A DNA stretch of 64,000 nucleotides, from NCBI RefSeq assembly GCF_030867145.1, contig NC_134417.1, forward strand, positions 95,441,278 through 95,505,277. Reading direction: 5' to 3'. Source of the DNA: Opisthocomus hoazin. Its lineage: Eukaryota; Chordata; Aves; Opisthocomiformes; Opisthocomidae. This document shows positions 24,831 to 37,169 of the stretch, one piece after another (the stretch's first letter is position 1; every line of letters begins with the position of its first letter). Below the pieces are notes generated by a model that worked only from the letters and a program-made list of their open reading frames with translations, made no database searches and had not been told where the DNA came from. A program made the position numbers and the translations under genes.

Positions 24831-27800
24831 ACCCCGGCGCCGGGGATCGCGGCGGGCGGCTGCAGCTCCTCCCGCGGCGGCGGGGTCTGCAAGCGCTGGC
24901 TGCCTCCGCGTCCCCGCAGCCCAGGGGCCGCCCGCGCTGCCCGCTGCAGCAGCAGCTTCCCCGGCCCCCGCACTCGGCCCCGCTGCAGGCAGCACCGGCT
25001 GCTGCTGTCCCAGAGCCCCGCGCCGTCTGCTTCCCGCTGCCTGCAGCCTGGCCGGCCCTATGTGTGAGCATCACAGCAGCAGCCGCCTTCCCCATCCCAC
25101 AGCCCAGCCGCAGCAGCATCACTGCCTCATTCCAGCAGAGCACACTGCAACCCTTCCAGGACTTGTTCGGACCTGCGCACCCAGAAAGGAAGCCTGTACC
25201 TTGCCCCTCAGCTCAGCCCTCCCTCTGTCCCATCCCACAGCACCTGACCATCGATGCTGTTCCCCCGGGAAGAAGCCAGCCAAGAGCAGCTGAAGGACTG
25301 TGCTGGAAACAAGCAGCCTGAGCCAGTTCCAGCCCAGCAAACCTCTGTGCAGGGCTCTGCAGGACATGGGGTGTCCTGCTGCCAGCTGTCTCTCCTTAAC
25401 CTCAGGACACACTACAGCAGAGCTGCGAAGCCAGGGAACAAGGTGCTTATGCAGCTGATGCTCAAGGCTTAGCTCCCCCCAACAGTCTGTGCAGAGGGGC
25501 AGGCTAGAGGCTGCCAACATCACTCAACAGACAGGACCTCATCCCAGGCCACCCAGACAGGAGGCAGCGCTGGGACCACTGCAGACACCTCTGTTGCATT
25601 GCCTGCAAGGATACTGATAGGGTACAGGGGTATGAATCTTCTTGCCAGCTTCTTGTGTCCCAAACTGCTGCCTGAATGATTAAATAGCCATGGAGCAAGT
25701 GAGGACATGGGTGGGGGGGACAGTGGGGAGGAAAGAGGCCTGTAAGCCAGTCACTTCCTTGGTAGAAGGGCTCAAACAAAGGCTTTGGAGGAGATCAAAG
25801 TGAGAAGATGCTCCTTGCCCACAGCCAGGGGTTGTGGAGGGAGAGGATCCACAGCTATGCAGAAGCAGATGAAGAAGATTTTCTGTCATGCTGAGTGAGA
25901 CTGGAAGAGACCAGTAAATTCCCAAGTCTGGCCCAACAGCAGGAATCACTGCTGGAAGGAGCTGGTCTTGAAGTACTGCCTCTCTCAATATAATCCTACA
26001 TGCAGAAGAAGCAGCAGCTCTCCAATCTTCCAAGCAGCGTCCAGGCACTGGCACACACACCCTGGACCACTGGATCTCTAGACAGCTCAGCTCAGCTCAG
26101 CAGGAAAGGCAGAACATCCCTCAGATGCCTGAAGGTGCAGGGTTGCAAATACACAAGCAGCAACTACAAGAAACTGCTTGAGCCCAGGAGACATTTGTAG
26201 GAGTCTGGCTGCTGTGGAGGTCCCACATCCCTTGCCAATCCTGCAGCAAGTCTGTGGCTTCTTGAGAGTCGGTGGGTGGCTTTGGAGATATGGAATCCTC
26301 TCCCTGCTTCATATAGCGGGAAAGAAACACCTTCATCTCTATCCTGGTGTAGAAGAACAGACAGTAACCTCTTTCTTCTGGAGGGTCAGGGGCAGGGGGA
26401 GAAATCTCACTTATGCACAGGTATAGTAAAGACCCAGAGAATTTGTGCTTTTGGGGCTGAGGACTAGCAGCAGGTGGCACGGAGCACTTTGGCTGTCAAA
26501 CCACAGTCTCATGCAAGCACTTTGCTAAAGAAAACGAGAGCTGTTATTTCTGTGTACCACCTCTGTCCATTGGAGCACAAGGCCTGACAAGAGCGCTTTT
26601 ATGAGGATGTCAGTGTCTTTACCAACAGTACTCATAGATCCTGCCCTGACTCTGCGCTGCCCCAGCAATGGAGGATGGCATCACAGCAGCCACACTATTA
26701 AACAGTGCTGATCTGGCAGTTTGCTCCTGCAGGCCCAAACTGTGCCCCAAGAGACTGGAAGAAGGCTGAGCTACCAACTGCAACATCTCACTTTGCAGAA
26801 CAGGTACTATCTCTGGATACACTCTTCTTAACCAGACTCCAAATTTTAAACTGGCTCTAGCAGACTAACGTGGCTCACATTTGTGTCTTAGAAAAAGGCT
26901 GGGTTTGCAGTAAGGAACTCAGGACTATCTGATGACAGAGTCTAAACCAGAGGTTTTCACAAAGAAAATTGGTATATTGGTCTGTTAGTCACCCAGTATA
27001 TCCCCATCGAGGAAGTAATGGAGGCAAGAGAACTCACTCATTTGGTGGTAGGGTATACCGAGACTTTCAGAGGCCTTTGAACAGGAAGTGAAGCTGTCAT
27101 GAAGCAAAGCACTGTGACTTCAAAAAATCAGCGAGAAGGCAGTAGATGAAGAATAGGATTGACCCATTGCTTTGCTCTTCACAAAGTCCCAGCTGTTTGT
27201 TGATCATCTTATGGATGTGGTTAGCATGGTGAGTAGAGTTGGGGATCACAGCTAACAAAGTTATTAAAGCATGATCAGGGGACCCGGATCGAGAATGGAT
27301 ATTGTGACAGCCAGAACAGTCCTGTGCTGGTAAGCGCACAAGAGGTCCTTATTATGTTCATAGGGAACAATGGGAAATTTCGCCTTCACTGAACGTGAAG
27401 TTACTGCACCAACCCAAGAGAAGGTCTCAGACCACTGTCTGGACCTTGGTGAAGACCTCTACAGCTCAGGAACAAACATGCTCTCAGGAGAGGCTTGGAG
27501 AGCTGGAGGTGTAGAGTACCTTAATGCTGAGGGTCATACTCTTTGTTGCAGATGTAGTAACAAACCAAACTCCAAGCTTTGCTGCTTCTTATCACCAGTT
27601 TCCCTACTCACCTCTCCCCTCTCAAGAAGTGTGACAACAGCTGGAAGAAAGTTTGAAACATAGTAGATGCAGAGAGAGGCCCTAAAATAGAGCACAGATT
27701 CCTTTGGCTGATCTGGCAAGCAATGGATCTTCTCTCCATAACACACCTGCATGATGGAGATACTAATGGAGCCCAGGGACAGAAATAGTCACTTTAGGGT

Positions 27801-27864
27801 ATAATTTACTTGATGTCAACAAAACAGACAAAAGGAGGCATTTCTTCTTTGCATGGTTCTTCTA

Positions 27865-27960
27865 CAGATAAGAGATCTGTGGAACACCTTGCCCCAGGAT
27901 GTGGCTGATGCAAAGTTTATCTCTCCTTTCTGGTGGACTCTAGGAGAAACCAGATAAGGT
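27865..27960 (+). mobile_element. Possible ancient LINE (CR1/L3-type) 3' remnant
   Basis: TAAGAGATCTGTGGAACACC, then TTGCCCCAGGATGTGGCTGA, resembles the old 'not-accompanied-by-target' CR1/L3 3' consensus around a wgNAACTCATTGCC-type box. Only about 95 bases are recognisable. Confidence 0.35.
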
Positions 27961-30302
27961 CACAGAAGAGGAATTGGTCAAAGATTATTAAATATACGGA
28001 AACAACACCTGGCTCAGGAAGCCCCTGAAGTGCAGGTGGTTGGATGCGAGGGAGGTGTCATTTTTAGAAAGTATTGCACAGGTTGTGCTCTCTTACTCTT
28101 CCCTGGACAATTGCTTTTGGCCAAGGCCACAGATAGGATGCTAGTGCAAACTGCATTGTTGATAGTTTTTGATGCCTCCTTTTGACATGAATCATCTTTC
28201 TCTCCCTTCATTGTGGAAAAAGCCCACAGCAACCATCCTAGCTTTCATCTGAGATGGTTGGTAAAACAAACCCTGTTGTCCACCTCCAAGGGCTCTGGCT
28301 GGTACAGTCAGGAGAAACATTAGGTAAAGGAGAAGGTGGGAACATCTGGCCTGACAAATACTCTTGGACCTGGGCAGAGCAGCCCACTGGCTCAGGTCCA
28401 CATAAGCGCATGCTTGTGCAAAAGGACAAGCATCCTTCATGGCTCCAGAGCAAGCACAGTGCTGAGAGACAGCTAATAGGCAGCAGCGAACGAACAGCAG
28501 TAGCAAGACTTATTTCCTTCCATCACATGAGCCAGTCACAACAGGGTAAGTCTTAGAGACACAGTTTCTCAATATCAGAAACGGCCACTGTCTGGGACAG
28601 CTCATCTGAGTCCCTTGGGAGGAGAGAACATGGCTTAGCTATGGAGGAGCCATGGAGGGAGAGCAAGCACAATGCTGTTCATTTGACTGGGAAGATGTGG
28701 TGATACAGACGGTTTTGGTCAGAGCAGTTCTGTCCCTGAGGAGACTTTCATAACAAAAGTGAGATCACACTGGGCTTTTGACTCAGCACAGAGGCCTGGG
28801 AGCACCAGAGGAACACCAAAGACCCAATAATCCACAAAGGCAGTGGAGAGGCAAAATGGCCTGGTTGTCCTGCTGAGGGATGAGGTTCAAGGGATACCTG
28901 AGTGAAGGAAACAGTCTTCTGAGGTAAGAACAAGGCAGGGCAAGCAAGAAACCCGGGCTTATCCAGGCGAGGCTAAAGGGAGGGTGCAGAACAAGCAGCA
29001 AAGCACTGCAAGAAGCAGCAGAGACTTCTCAGCACGCACCCCTGCTAGGAAGCCTGTGAGACAAAGACGGATCTCATGGGTGACCAGGGGAGACAGCTTT
29101 CAGGACAGACCACGTCAGAGAAAGCTAGCAGTTGGTTTGTCTCAGTCTCACTGCAGAAGGGACGCTTCAAGCCCTGTGCGGCAAGAGCTGAGGTGGAAGA
29201 GAGCAAGAGCTGCAGCTGCCTGAGAAACACAGAGCAACAAGTCACCGAGGCTGATGCCTGCACGCTCGGGGGAGCGGCCGTGGCTCACAAAGGCGAGGGC
29301 CCTGAGGCCTCGCCACGGCGGCGGGAGCCGCCCCCGGCCAGCACCGACGGGGTCCCGGTAGTGGAGTCGCCGCCTGCCCGCGCCGTCGGGCAAAGCAGGT
29401 GCCGAGGACGCGGGCACAGCGGACACAGCAGCGCGGGGCGGCGGACCGAGACGAGAGGAAGCAAAGCTCCGGGCAGCACGGGGAGCCGGGCGGCACGGGA
29501 GATGCCCCGCGCATCGCGGGCTCGGGAGGGGCTCGAAGCGCCGGCAACCGCCGCACGACGACGGCGGGAGGGCGGCAGAGCCCTGCCCGGGGCGGGCTGC
29601 GGGCGAGCGAGGGACCCCGCAGCCCCGCGGTCCCCCTGGGACGCGGCATCGCGTCGGGGGCAAGAGGCAGCCCGCCCCGCAGCCGCCGCGACCGGGCCCG
29701 GGCCGTGCGGGAGGGCTGCGCGCAGCCCGGCGGCCCGGGACAGCGCGGCGCCCCGCCCCAGGCCGGCTGCCAGGACCTCGGAGAGCTCCGCGCCGCCGGG
29801 CCGGAAGCGGCTCCCGGCTCCCGGGTCCCGCGCCGCTCCGGGTCCCGCCGGGGCGGACGCCCTGACCGGGGGCTCTCGCGGCTCTCCCGCCCCGCGGCCC
29901 GGAGTTTGTCTCCCAGCCGCGAAAGTTGCGGGTGGGACCCTGCGGAGCCGGCCCGGAGCGGAGGGCAACCGGCCCGGCCCGACAGGACAGAGAGGGAGCG
30001 CAGCCGCGGGCAGGTCCCGCCGCCCCGGCCCACCGCGGCCCCGCCGTCCAGCCCGCCGCGCCCCGGCCCCCAGGGCTCCCGGCTCCGCGGCTCCTGTCCC
30101 GGCGAGCTCGGGGGCCCGCGGTGCTGCCCGCCCTCAGCCGCCGCTGGGCCCGGCGGCGGAGGGAGGCCGGACAGGGGCCGGGCGGGCGGCGCTGCCCGCC
30201 GCGGGGCCCCTCGGGGCTGCGGGAGCCCCGGGCGAGGCGGGCCGGCGCTCGCCGCAGACGAGCTGGTCTTCGCCGGGCGGGGCTGGCCCGCGCCGCTCTT
30301 AC

Positions 30303-30762
30303 CTGCCAGGCCGGGGAAGGGGTCCGGGAAGTGCAGCGGTGGCTCGGGCGGCCCCTTGTCGCGCCCCGGGGGCAGCTCCTCCGCCTCCAGGCCCTCGGTG
30401 CCCCGCCGGCAGCCGGCGTCGGGGTTGGCGCGCGGCGGGGGCAGCTCTTGCGGCGGGTAGAAGCCGTCGGGGGGCTCGGAGAAGCTGGGCAGGGCCGTGG
30501 TGAGCGCTACCATGGAGGGCACGGCCTGGCCCAGGCTGGCGCAGAAGGTGTTGGTGAGGCGGCCGGCGAAGGAGGCCAGCGGCGCCAGCGGCGGCAGCCC
30601 CGACTGCAGGGGCGCGTGGGACAGCGCCTGCGGCAGCACCAGCGGCCGGTACGGCATGAACATGGGGTACCCGGTGTAGAGCAGGTGCCCGGAGCGCGGC
30701 GGCGGCGTCCCGATGAGCGAGTCGATGGAGAAGGCGGTCCCCTGGCCGCTGGGTCTCTGCAT
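30303..30762 (-). CDS. GBX1: GBX1 exon 1: N-terminal half with eh1-like motif
   Basis: Start MQRPSGQGTAFSIDSLIGTP, with an engrailed-homology-1-like FSIDSLIG at residues 11-18 that recruits Groucho/TLE corepressors in this family. It continues GHLLYTGYPMFMPYRPLVLP and the conserved LTNTFCASLGQAVPSMVALT, then a proline-rich stretch (PPDGFYPPQELPPPRANPDA). It ends PDPFPGLA plus one base before the donor GTAAGA. The start ATG is the only one that gives the family N-terminus, although the frame stays open far upstream. The predicted full protein is 324 residues, shorter than the roughly 360 of mammalian GBX1. I expect the difference mainly in low-complexity runs. Confidence 0.96.
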
Positions 30763-30826
30763 GGCGAGCGGGCGCCGCCGGCTCCGCCGGCACCAACTTT
30801 CCGGCGAGCTCGGGCCGCCGCCAACT

Positions 30827-30850
30827 CGCCGCCGCCGCCGCCGCCGCCGC
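30827..30850. repeat. GBX1: (CGC)8 trinucleotide repeat in the GBX1 5'UTR
   Basis: Eight uninterrupted CGC units lie 65 bases upstream of the GBX1 start codon. In the transcript this is a GCG repeat. It is potentially length-variable and could influence translation. Confidence 0.85.
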
Positions 30851-31023
30851 GGGGCCCCGCCGCGGCCCCGGCCCCGGCCCGCGCCCGCCGCCTCCCGTGG
30901 GCTCCGGCGCCCGGCGAGAGCTGCCGCCCGCCTGCCCGCTCGCTGGCTCGGCGCGGCGGAGTGGAGGCGCGCTCGGAGCCGCCCGCCCGCCCGCCCCGCC
31001 GCGGGGGGGCCGGGCCGGGCCGC

Positions 31024-31095
31024 GGAGGGGAGGGAGGGGAAGGGAAGGGAGGGGAGGAGGAGAGGAGAGGAGAGGAGAGGAGAGGGGAGGGGAGG
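31024..31095. repeat. GBX1: GGGA/GGAGA purine mirror tract in the GBX1 promoter or 5'UTR
   Basis: About 72 bases are almost pure purine on plus: GGGAGGGAGGGGAAGGGAAG followed by repeated GAGAG units. It is capable of triplex (H-DNA) or G-quadruplex formation. On the GBX1 sense strand it is a CT-rich tract, a common initiator-proximal element of TATA-less promoters. Confidence 0.8.
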
Positions 31096-31238
31096 CGGGC
31101 GGGGGTGTCGCCCTCTGCTCTCATCCATCTTCCGCACATCACGGTCGAGTTCCTCCTTCAGCGCCCGCTCCGGCGGGGCAAGGCTCCCCGCTCCCCCCGG
31201 CGCGGCCGGCCCCTGGGAAGGCGCCTCCCCCTCCCGCC

Positions 31239-31290
31239 TCATCAGCTGTTATTAATGGTGATTGATGATTAGCAATTACGGGGCCAGCAC
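31239..31290. promoter_or_regulatory. GBX1: PBX/HOX and E-box module about 0.5 kb upstream of the GBX1 start codon
   Basis: An abrupt AT-rich island inside the CpG island holds CAGCTG (31,243-31,248), TTATTAATGG, a PBX/HOX-type TGATTGAT (31,259-31,266), TGATTAG and CAATTA. All fall within 50 bases. Motifs are direct; promoter-proximal enhancer function or autoregulation is inferred. Confidence 0.55.
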
Positions 31291-32199
31291 AAGGGCGCTT
31301 TTGTGGGGACGGGACGGGGCCGCGCCGCTCGGCACATCCTTCGTCGGGCCGCCCCCGGGCCCGGGACAACGGACGGGGAGAGCCGGGCGCGCTCTGACCC
31401 GGCGCCACGGCTGCTCGGAGCCGGCCCGAGCCGACGCTCCTGACGGTACCCGCCCGTTCCTGCCGGCAGAGCCCGGCGGGGAGCGGCCCGGGGCCGACGG
31501 CGCCGGGCGGGCTGGAGCGCCCCGACGGACCGGCCCTCGTCGGGCGCCGACCGGACCCGGCAGCCGGGCGCGGCCCCGCCGCTCCGGGGCCACGGTGCTG
31601 TGCCGGACGACGGCCCGTCTCCGTCCCGGGCGCGGGGGTCCGCCGGGCAGGGGGCGGCGCCCGGCGGCGGGCTCGGAGCGGGGTCTCCACGGGACGGGCG
31701 AGCGAGGAGGGCGCGGGGCCGCCCGGAGCCGCGCTGGAGCCCGAGCGGGGAGTGAGGGTCCCCGCCCCCCCCTTGCGGCTGCCCCGCGGCCCCGGCGCCG
31801 TGCACCGCGGAGGTCTCCCGGGCCCGGCTCCGTCGGGGCAGCGCCAGGCAGGCGGCTCGGAGCGTGGCCGCAGCCCGGGGCGCCGGCCCAGGCGGCTGCA
31901 GCCTGCCCGGACCCGTCGGCCGTGTGGGGGGGGTCTCCAGACCGGCCCGCTTGGCGCCGCGGCTGCACAGAGCCCCTGGGCTCTGCCCCCCACCCGCGCA
32001 TCGCCGTGTGTCAGCCCGGCACCCCGGGCTGGCTGCGGATGGGCCCTTCTGCACACGGCTCACTACGGAGCGAGTGAGACCAGTGCAAGGCGAACGCTCC
32101 TGGGCTGCGGCGAGAGCTCCACAGCTCTGCCTTGCCCTGCTGCGTGTCCTGGAGAGGGTGTCTCCTTGTGGGGAGTCCCCACGCTAAAATGGAGTACTT

Positions 32200-32224
32200 C
32201 CCCCCCCCCCCCGCCCCCCCCCCC
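32200..32224. repeat. C13-G-C11 homopolymer
   Basis: Two C runs separated by one G, about where the GBX1 CpG island ends. It is likely slippage-prone; the exact length may be an assembly estimate. Confidence 0.85.
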
Positions 32225-35200
32225 AGCTCGGCTCACCGGGCCTGTAATATGCTGAACATTGAGCAAACTAGAGCCCTGCTTCAGAGGAGCATCAGCATCA
32301 GGATTACTACGTAAAGCACTCAGAAGCTGAGGAATGCCAGAACTGAAGCTGTGTCTAAACTCACTCTGACTGCATTTTCAGTGGCATAGCTACACACCAG
32401 ACCGCCAGCTCTCGCTCAGGGGTAGTCCTCCTCGCAGGAACCCTGCGCGTTCCTGCCTGCACTCACCCTTTGACAAGAGATGCAGTACCTCTGGCTTCTT
32501 AGAAACCCAGGCTTCCTGGTGGCATCGATATCTCTGTGAATATGCAGATTTCTTCACCACAACCCTCTCCTACTCTGTCCCGAAGGAGGTCACGTTTGTG
32601 TGGGACGTGACAGTCCACTCATGGAGCTGGACACTTGAATCCTGTGTGAAGCATGTAAATAAGGCCAAACGGGTCTGCCAGGCTGATGGTGTGGTACTCG
32701 GCCTTCCTCCACTAAATAGGCACAACCTGAATCCCCAGGGTACAGCTATGACCGAAGTACCAAGGGCCTGCACAGAGCCTCCTCTTTCTTTCGAGTCTTT
32801 TATGCCTTTCTCTACGGCACATCCTTGCAGTCTCACGGAAATATCCCTCTGTGGCAGAACCTGCCCTACTCCCAGCCAGGGAAACAGAGATGTGGAGAAG
32901 TCAGTGTTAAAATAATCATCTGGACTCAAATATTGAATCATAAAACTGAGGTTCCAAAGAGTGATCCCTCTCACCACTCTGATGCAGACACCTCCCAGTA
33001 ACCGATGGCCCTTGGATCACTGAGGAAGAGATGTCTGTGTTTGTAGGGCATAAGCCATTCGGCCTCTAGTCTAGCATGAGGGCCCAAATTTCAGGCTGGG
33101 AAGGAGGCTGGCAGTGACAAGCATTTGGATGAATCCCACCTCAGGAATCAGTTGTGACATGGTAAGGGACATGCGCAAGATCTGCATGTCAGCATCCATG
33201 TTCTGTCTGTCCTTGGCCCAGCTCTCCTGTCTCATCCACCAAATGTTTCTGTGGGAAAGGAACCTTCAGGTTGGAGTCATCTTCATGCACACAGCTTGGG
33301 TTCATTCCACTGCTATCAAAGCCCATAAAATCATAGAGAGAATGAAAGCACAGCCATGTGTAAGTCACTGAATCTCAAGACCTATACTCAAAAGGGTCCA
33401 AATCAGGTCTATGCAAGCAGTTTCCTAACTCCTGAGCAATTGCAATTTGATCACTTCTTCCACGAACCTTTTACATTTAACCTTCAACCCACGCCTCACA
33501 CCCTCATATAAGTTTTCAAGATATCTGAGAGACACTTGAGATAGCTGAACTTCTTTCTTCAATGACCTTGCTGGGGAAAATGAGAAAGCTGGGAATGAAC
33601 TACAGCTCCCACAAGAAAGGATGACTGCCTGTGCCCAAAGCAGCAGGTCCTTTCTGAAGCCACTAACACAAACTCCCATACTGACCTCTGCAAATCGATA
33701 GCTTTCACCCTACAAGTCCCTACATATGTCTCCAAGATTAAGGTTCCGCTTACCTGATCATACACTTGCATTACCTGCAGCCCCTGCCTCTCTTCAAACA
33801 GTGAATCTCAGTTCAATTCCAGGAACAGCAAAGGCAGGCTGCTCCGATAGAGACAGGAAGCCAGGGAACAAGAGTTGCAGCATGGTAGGCAGGGCAGTGG
33901 CTTCACTGACAAGGGTTAAGTCCCACAGGACTCAAGGAAGACGAGCAGAGCAGATCTGGTGACAGTAACCAGGGTCTCCAATAGCCCAGTGATCACCCAG
34001 CAAGTTCCACTCTCCAAGTGGTGAGGCAGGTCCAAGGCCAGGTCAGAAAGTCAAATCAGTGGGTCGGGATCTTTGTCAGCATCAGGGAGGTACGAGATCA
34101 GGTGTACCTCCGGCGTAGGTCAGTCGGAGACTAAGGGTGAGAGCCTGAGCTTAAAAGCAGCTCCTCAGCCAAACAGGGGCAAGCTGTTGCTGAGGTTCCC
34201 CAAGGACAGACTGCTGCATCATCTAAATTGGCCCTGACCCCAGAGACCCAAACTCCCGGGAGGAGGGGAATGTACTCAGGGTCCTGACAACTTACTCCGC
34301 TCTGGTTTACTTTGTCTCATGAGACTTTGCAGTAAATTAAGGGATAAATTCATTTGCCAAATTGTAAAGCAAAGATCCAGAGAAGAAAAGGTTGAAGGAC
34401 TAGGAAAAAATAAAAAAAGGTTGCAAGCAAAATAAAGTAAATATTTTACTATTGTACTCTAGTGTGTTCATTGAACAAGACACAGATTGAGAGCTCCCAC
34501 ATCCACCATCCCTGCAAGGTTAGGCAGACTGGAAGGGTGAGGGTCCGGGTGGCACATGATAACTCTGCCACCCCTTAGACCTCCACGGGCTTTCCCAGTT
34601 TCTATATCCTCTGTCTAATCTTCCAGTTTCTCACTGTCTAGTGGAAATGCAGTTTCCATGGCTTCCACTTGAGGCTCAGGCCTCCGCTGTTCAGTACGCT
34701 CCCTGGGCGTTTCTCCCTCCCCACACGCCTTCTCTGCGGGGAGCCACTCTATTACAGTTTATTGGGCTCCATCCCCCACTCACAAGCAGCTGGTATGTTC
34801 CCTCAACATGCCTGAAGACACGTCATCCAACACACCAGGTACACAGGAACTGTTAATAGCGTGTGCAATCTGTAAAGCCCCTGGTCTCGTTGCACTCTCA
34901 GCTGTTGATAGAGACCTCTCGGGACCTTGCTGGACATATTATCAGACACTGAGCTAAAAAAGAGTCTCGGAAAGAGACCTGCTTACTTGCTTCTGTTTTG
35001 GGGTTGCTGGGTCACAACTCTGTGTTTGTCAGCCTTAGCCCTTGGCCCTGAGTCTCACGGGGCTGGGCCCGGAGTACTGATGTCCAGTCTCTGCAAGCAG
35101 TGTGCTTAAGCAGTACAGACCAGCCTGTCCCAACTCCTCCAGCATGTCACTGTCTGAGTTAGCCCTCCTTCGACAGTCTGCCTCTGCTTCCCACCCCTCT

Positions 35201-37089
35201 TCTTGTCTTTTTTCCGCACTAGAAATGCTGAAGCTTCTTCCTCCTCTTCTTCTCTGGTCCTTGCTGCAGACATGTGAGTATGGAAAAGTCCTTTCTGGAG
35301 TCAGTAGGCAAGACTGGAAAGTGTCCTGCTCCACACTTGACATCTCTAAAAATGTGCTTGCTTCGTACATGAAAAATGGGATCATCAGAGGCTGGTAATT
35401 TAGGAAAAGTCGACCCTCTGCTACTGGGCAGAAGAAGAAAATGTGGGCGAGCTCTGCTCTTCTTCCTGCACTATAAGCTGCTCAAGGTGGGGAGTCTAGA
35501 TCGTATTCCTGCTACACAGGCTGCTGGCTAAGTAGAGGCCAATTAATTTTTGCTGTAGCTGTAATGGGAAAAGTTCAGTCTGAGACAGGCACACAGCATG
35601 GCAAACCAAAACTGCAACAGTTTAAGTTTGATAACTGACTGGCAAATGAAAGCAGGTCTTTCTAATGGAAACTGCTATGCAACCTTAACTTTATGCCTTT
35701 ACTTGCTCCACTTACAATCTCTACACAGAATCTAGCACAACAGGACTAAATCTAGTCATGGCCTCTAGGCATTCCTGCAATATAGCTACTAAACATATTA
35801 AAAGCAAGGGTAATGTTGCAAAATTATTTACTTGAAGTTTGGAAAGTCTAGAGAATGGTCTGGCTGTGGCTGTGACGTTGTGTTAACAGAAGCCAGGCTT
35901 GTATCAGAAACAGACTCTGTTACACCCATCAAGCAGTTCAATATGAAACAACCCTGGCTTGAGCCATGAGGCTCTGCAGACGCGCTCAGCCTGGTGGGTA
36001 ATTGCTAATAGGTGAGTGCTGGCTCAGCAGGCAACCTGGATGCAAGGAGCATCCAAGGTGGCCTCTGCAAATACAGTCTCACAAGCTTTCGCCCCACTGT
36101 TGAGTTGCCCCATGTGATTCTGTCCTCAGCTTCCTACAGCAAAACCTGTCTGCAGTCACTGAGGAGACACCGTCTCATGGCTGGGGAATATATTTTAGAA
36201 CTAGCCCTGGCAGAGCTGTGGCTGGAGCAATGAGAATCCAGGATCCGTATTAATAGTAGAAAGAACATTCCCAGGTGGATAGTTTTGCTGCTGACAAGAT
36301 TTCAGAGACAAAAAGGACCTATCCTAAACCGGGGTTTCCAAAATAGGGAAAGATTACAACTTAAAGAGGAAAACTCAGAGTGGTCCATCTTAGGACTTAA
36401 GGGCAAAGCTAGCATTCTAGAGCAACACCACATACCTGTCTTTTTGATAAGCCTTGCACAAGGCCAGCAGTAACAGGGGCCTGCCTTGTGTGCCAACCTC
36501 TGTGACCTTCGTGGTTCAGCAGAGTGCCTAGAAGCAGCCCCCAAGCTGGGTCCTCCTGATCCAAAAACTGCTCGTTTTCCCAGATTGACAAGCAAAGGCT
36601 TTCTTTGCATCCAGAAAGGGCTCTCAGCAGTACCTACAGTGTTCTCACCTCCCAGCTGCCCACTGGGCACATACAGCAAAGGAATACTTTCTGAGAGCTG
36701 GTGATTGAAGGCTGATGGGTTTCCTAAGGGCACACAGCCATCTAAGACACCAGCTGTTTCAGCAGCCAGTATGGCAGCAGCTGAGGCAGGCACCTCTGCA
36801 CCATCTCCCCTTGCACTTTAGCCCCAGGCCCCACAGGGGAGGCAGAAACCACAGGCAACGCACATGTGAAGCACCCTCACCCTCACCAGCCAGCAAACCA
36901 AGACTGGGTATTCTTGGCAACATTCCCAAAGCAATGCCCACACCTGGTCTGCAAAGTTGTCTGCTGTTCCTATCTGGATAAGGTCTCCTAGGAGCACCAA
37001 CGTGTTCACTCCATCTAGCTTCTCAACTGCAGCACAGTTGTTCCCCATGCTGATTAGAGACATTGTTCAGGAACCATAACTGGGATCAG

Positions 37090-37167
37090 ACAGAAAGAGG
37101 GAGAAAGGGGAGAAGGGTGAAAGGGGAGAAGAGAGAAAGAGAAGGGCAGAAAGAGAGAAAGAAAGCC
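37090..37167. repeat. GA-rich purine microsatellite
   Basis: About 78 bases of interrupted GAGAAAGG and AGAAAGAGAG units directly precede the CR1 that starts near 37,170. Confidence 0.8.
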
Positions 37168-37169
37168 AA

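Larger units (their letters stand above)
24761..30302 (-). other. GBX1: GBX1 intron 1
   Basis: A 5.5 kb intron from donor GCAG|GTAAGA (30,302) to acceptor GCCCCGCAG (24,761). The ends are CpG-rich; the 25.2-29.0 kb middle is ordinary mixed sequence with no coding exon. An old LINE-like relic sits near 27.9 kb. The long plus-strand open frame at 29.1-30.5 kb is Arg/Ala/Pro-rich and is treated as a shadow of CpG content. Confidence 0.85.
29250..32150. other. GBX1: CpG island over GBX1 exon 1 and promoter
   Basis: Nearly 3 kb of dense CpG, GC-rich sequence starts in intron 1, covers exon 1, the 5'UTR and the promoter, and extends about 1 kb upstream. It ends where the sequence turns AT-balanced near 32.2 kb. 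Long CpG islands of this kind are typical of polycomb-regulated developmental transcription factor genes. Very long open frames on both strands here are composition artefacts. A second, smaller CpG-rich zone covers exon 2 at about 23.4-25.0 kb. Confidence 0.88.

Noticed and set aside
29076-31272. Very long open frames on both strands (up to about 670 codons) over GBX1 exon 1 and its flanks
   Set aside because: They are Arg/Ala/Pro/Gly-rich, arise from CpG composition, and no family motifs appear outside the true GBX1 exon frame.
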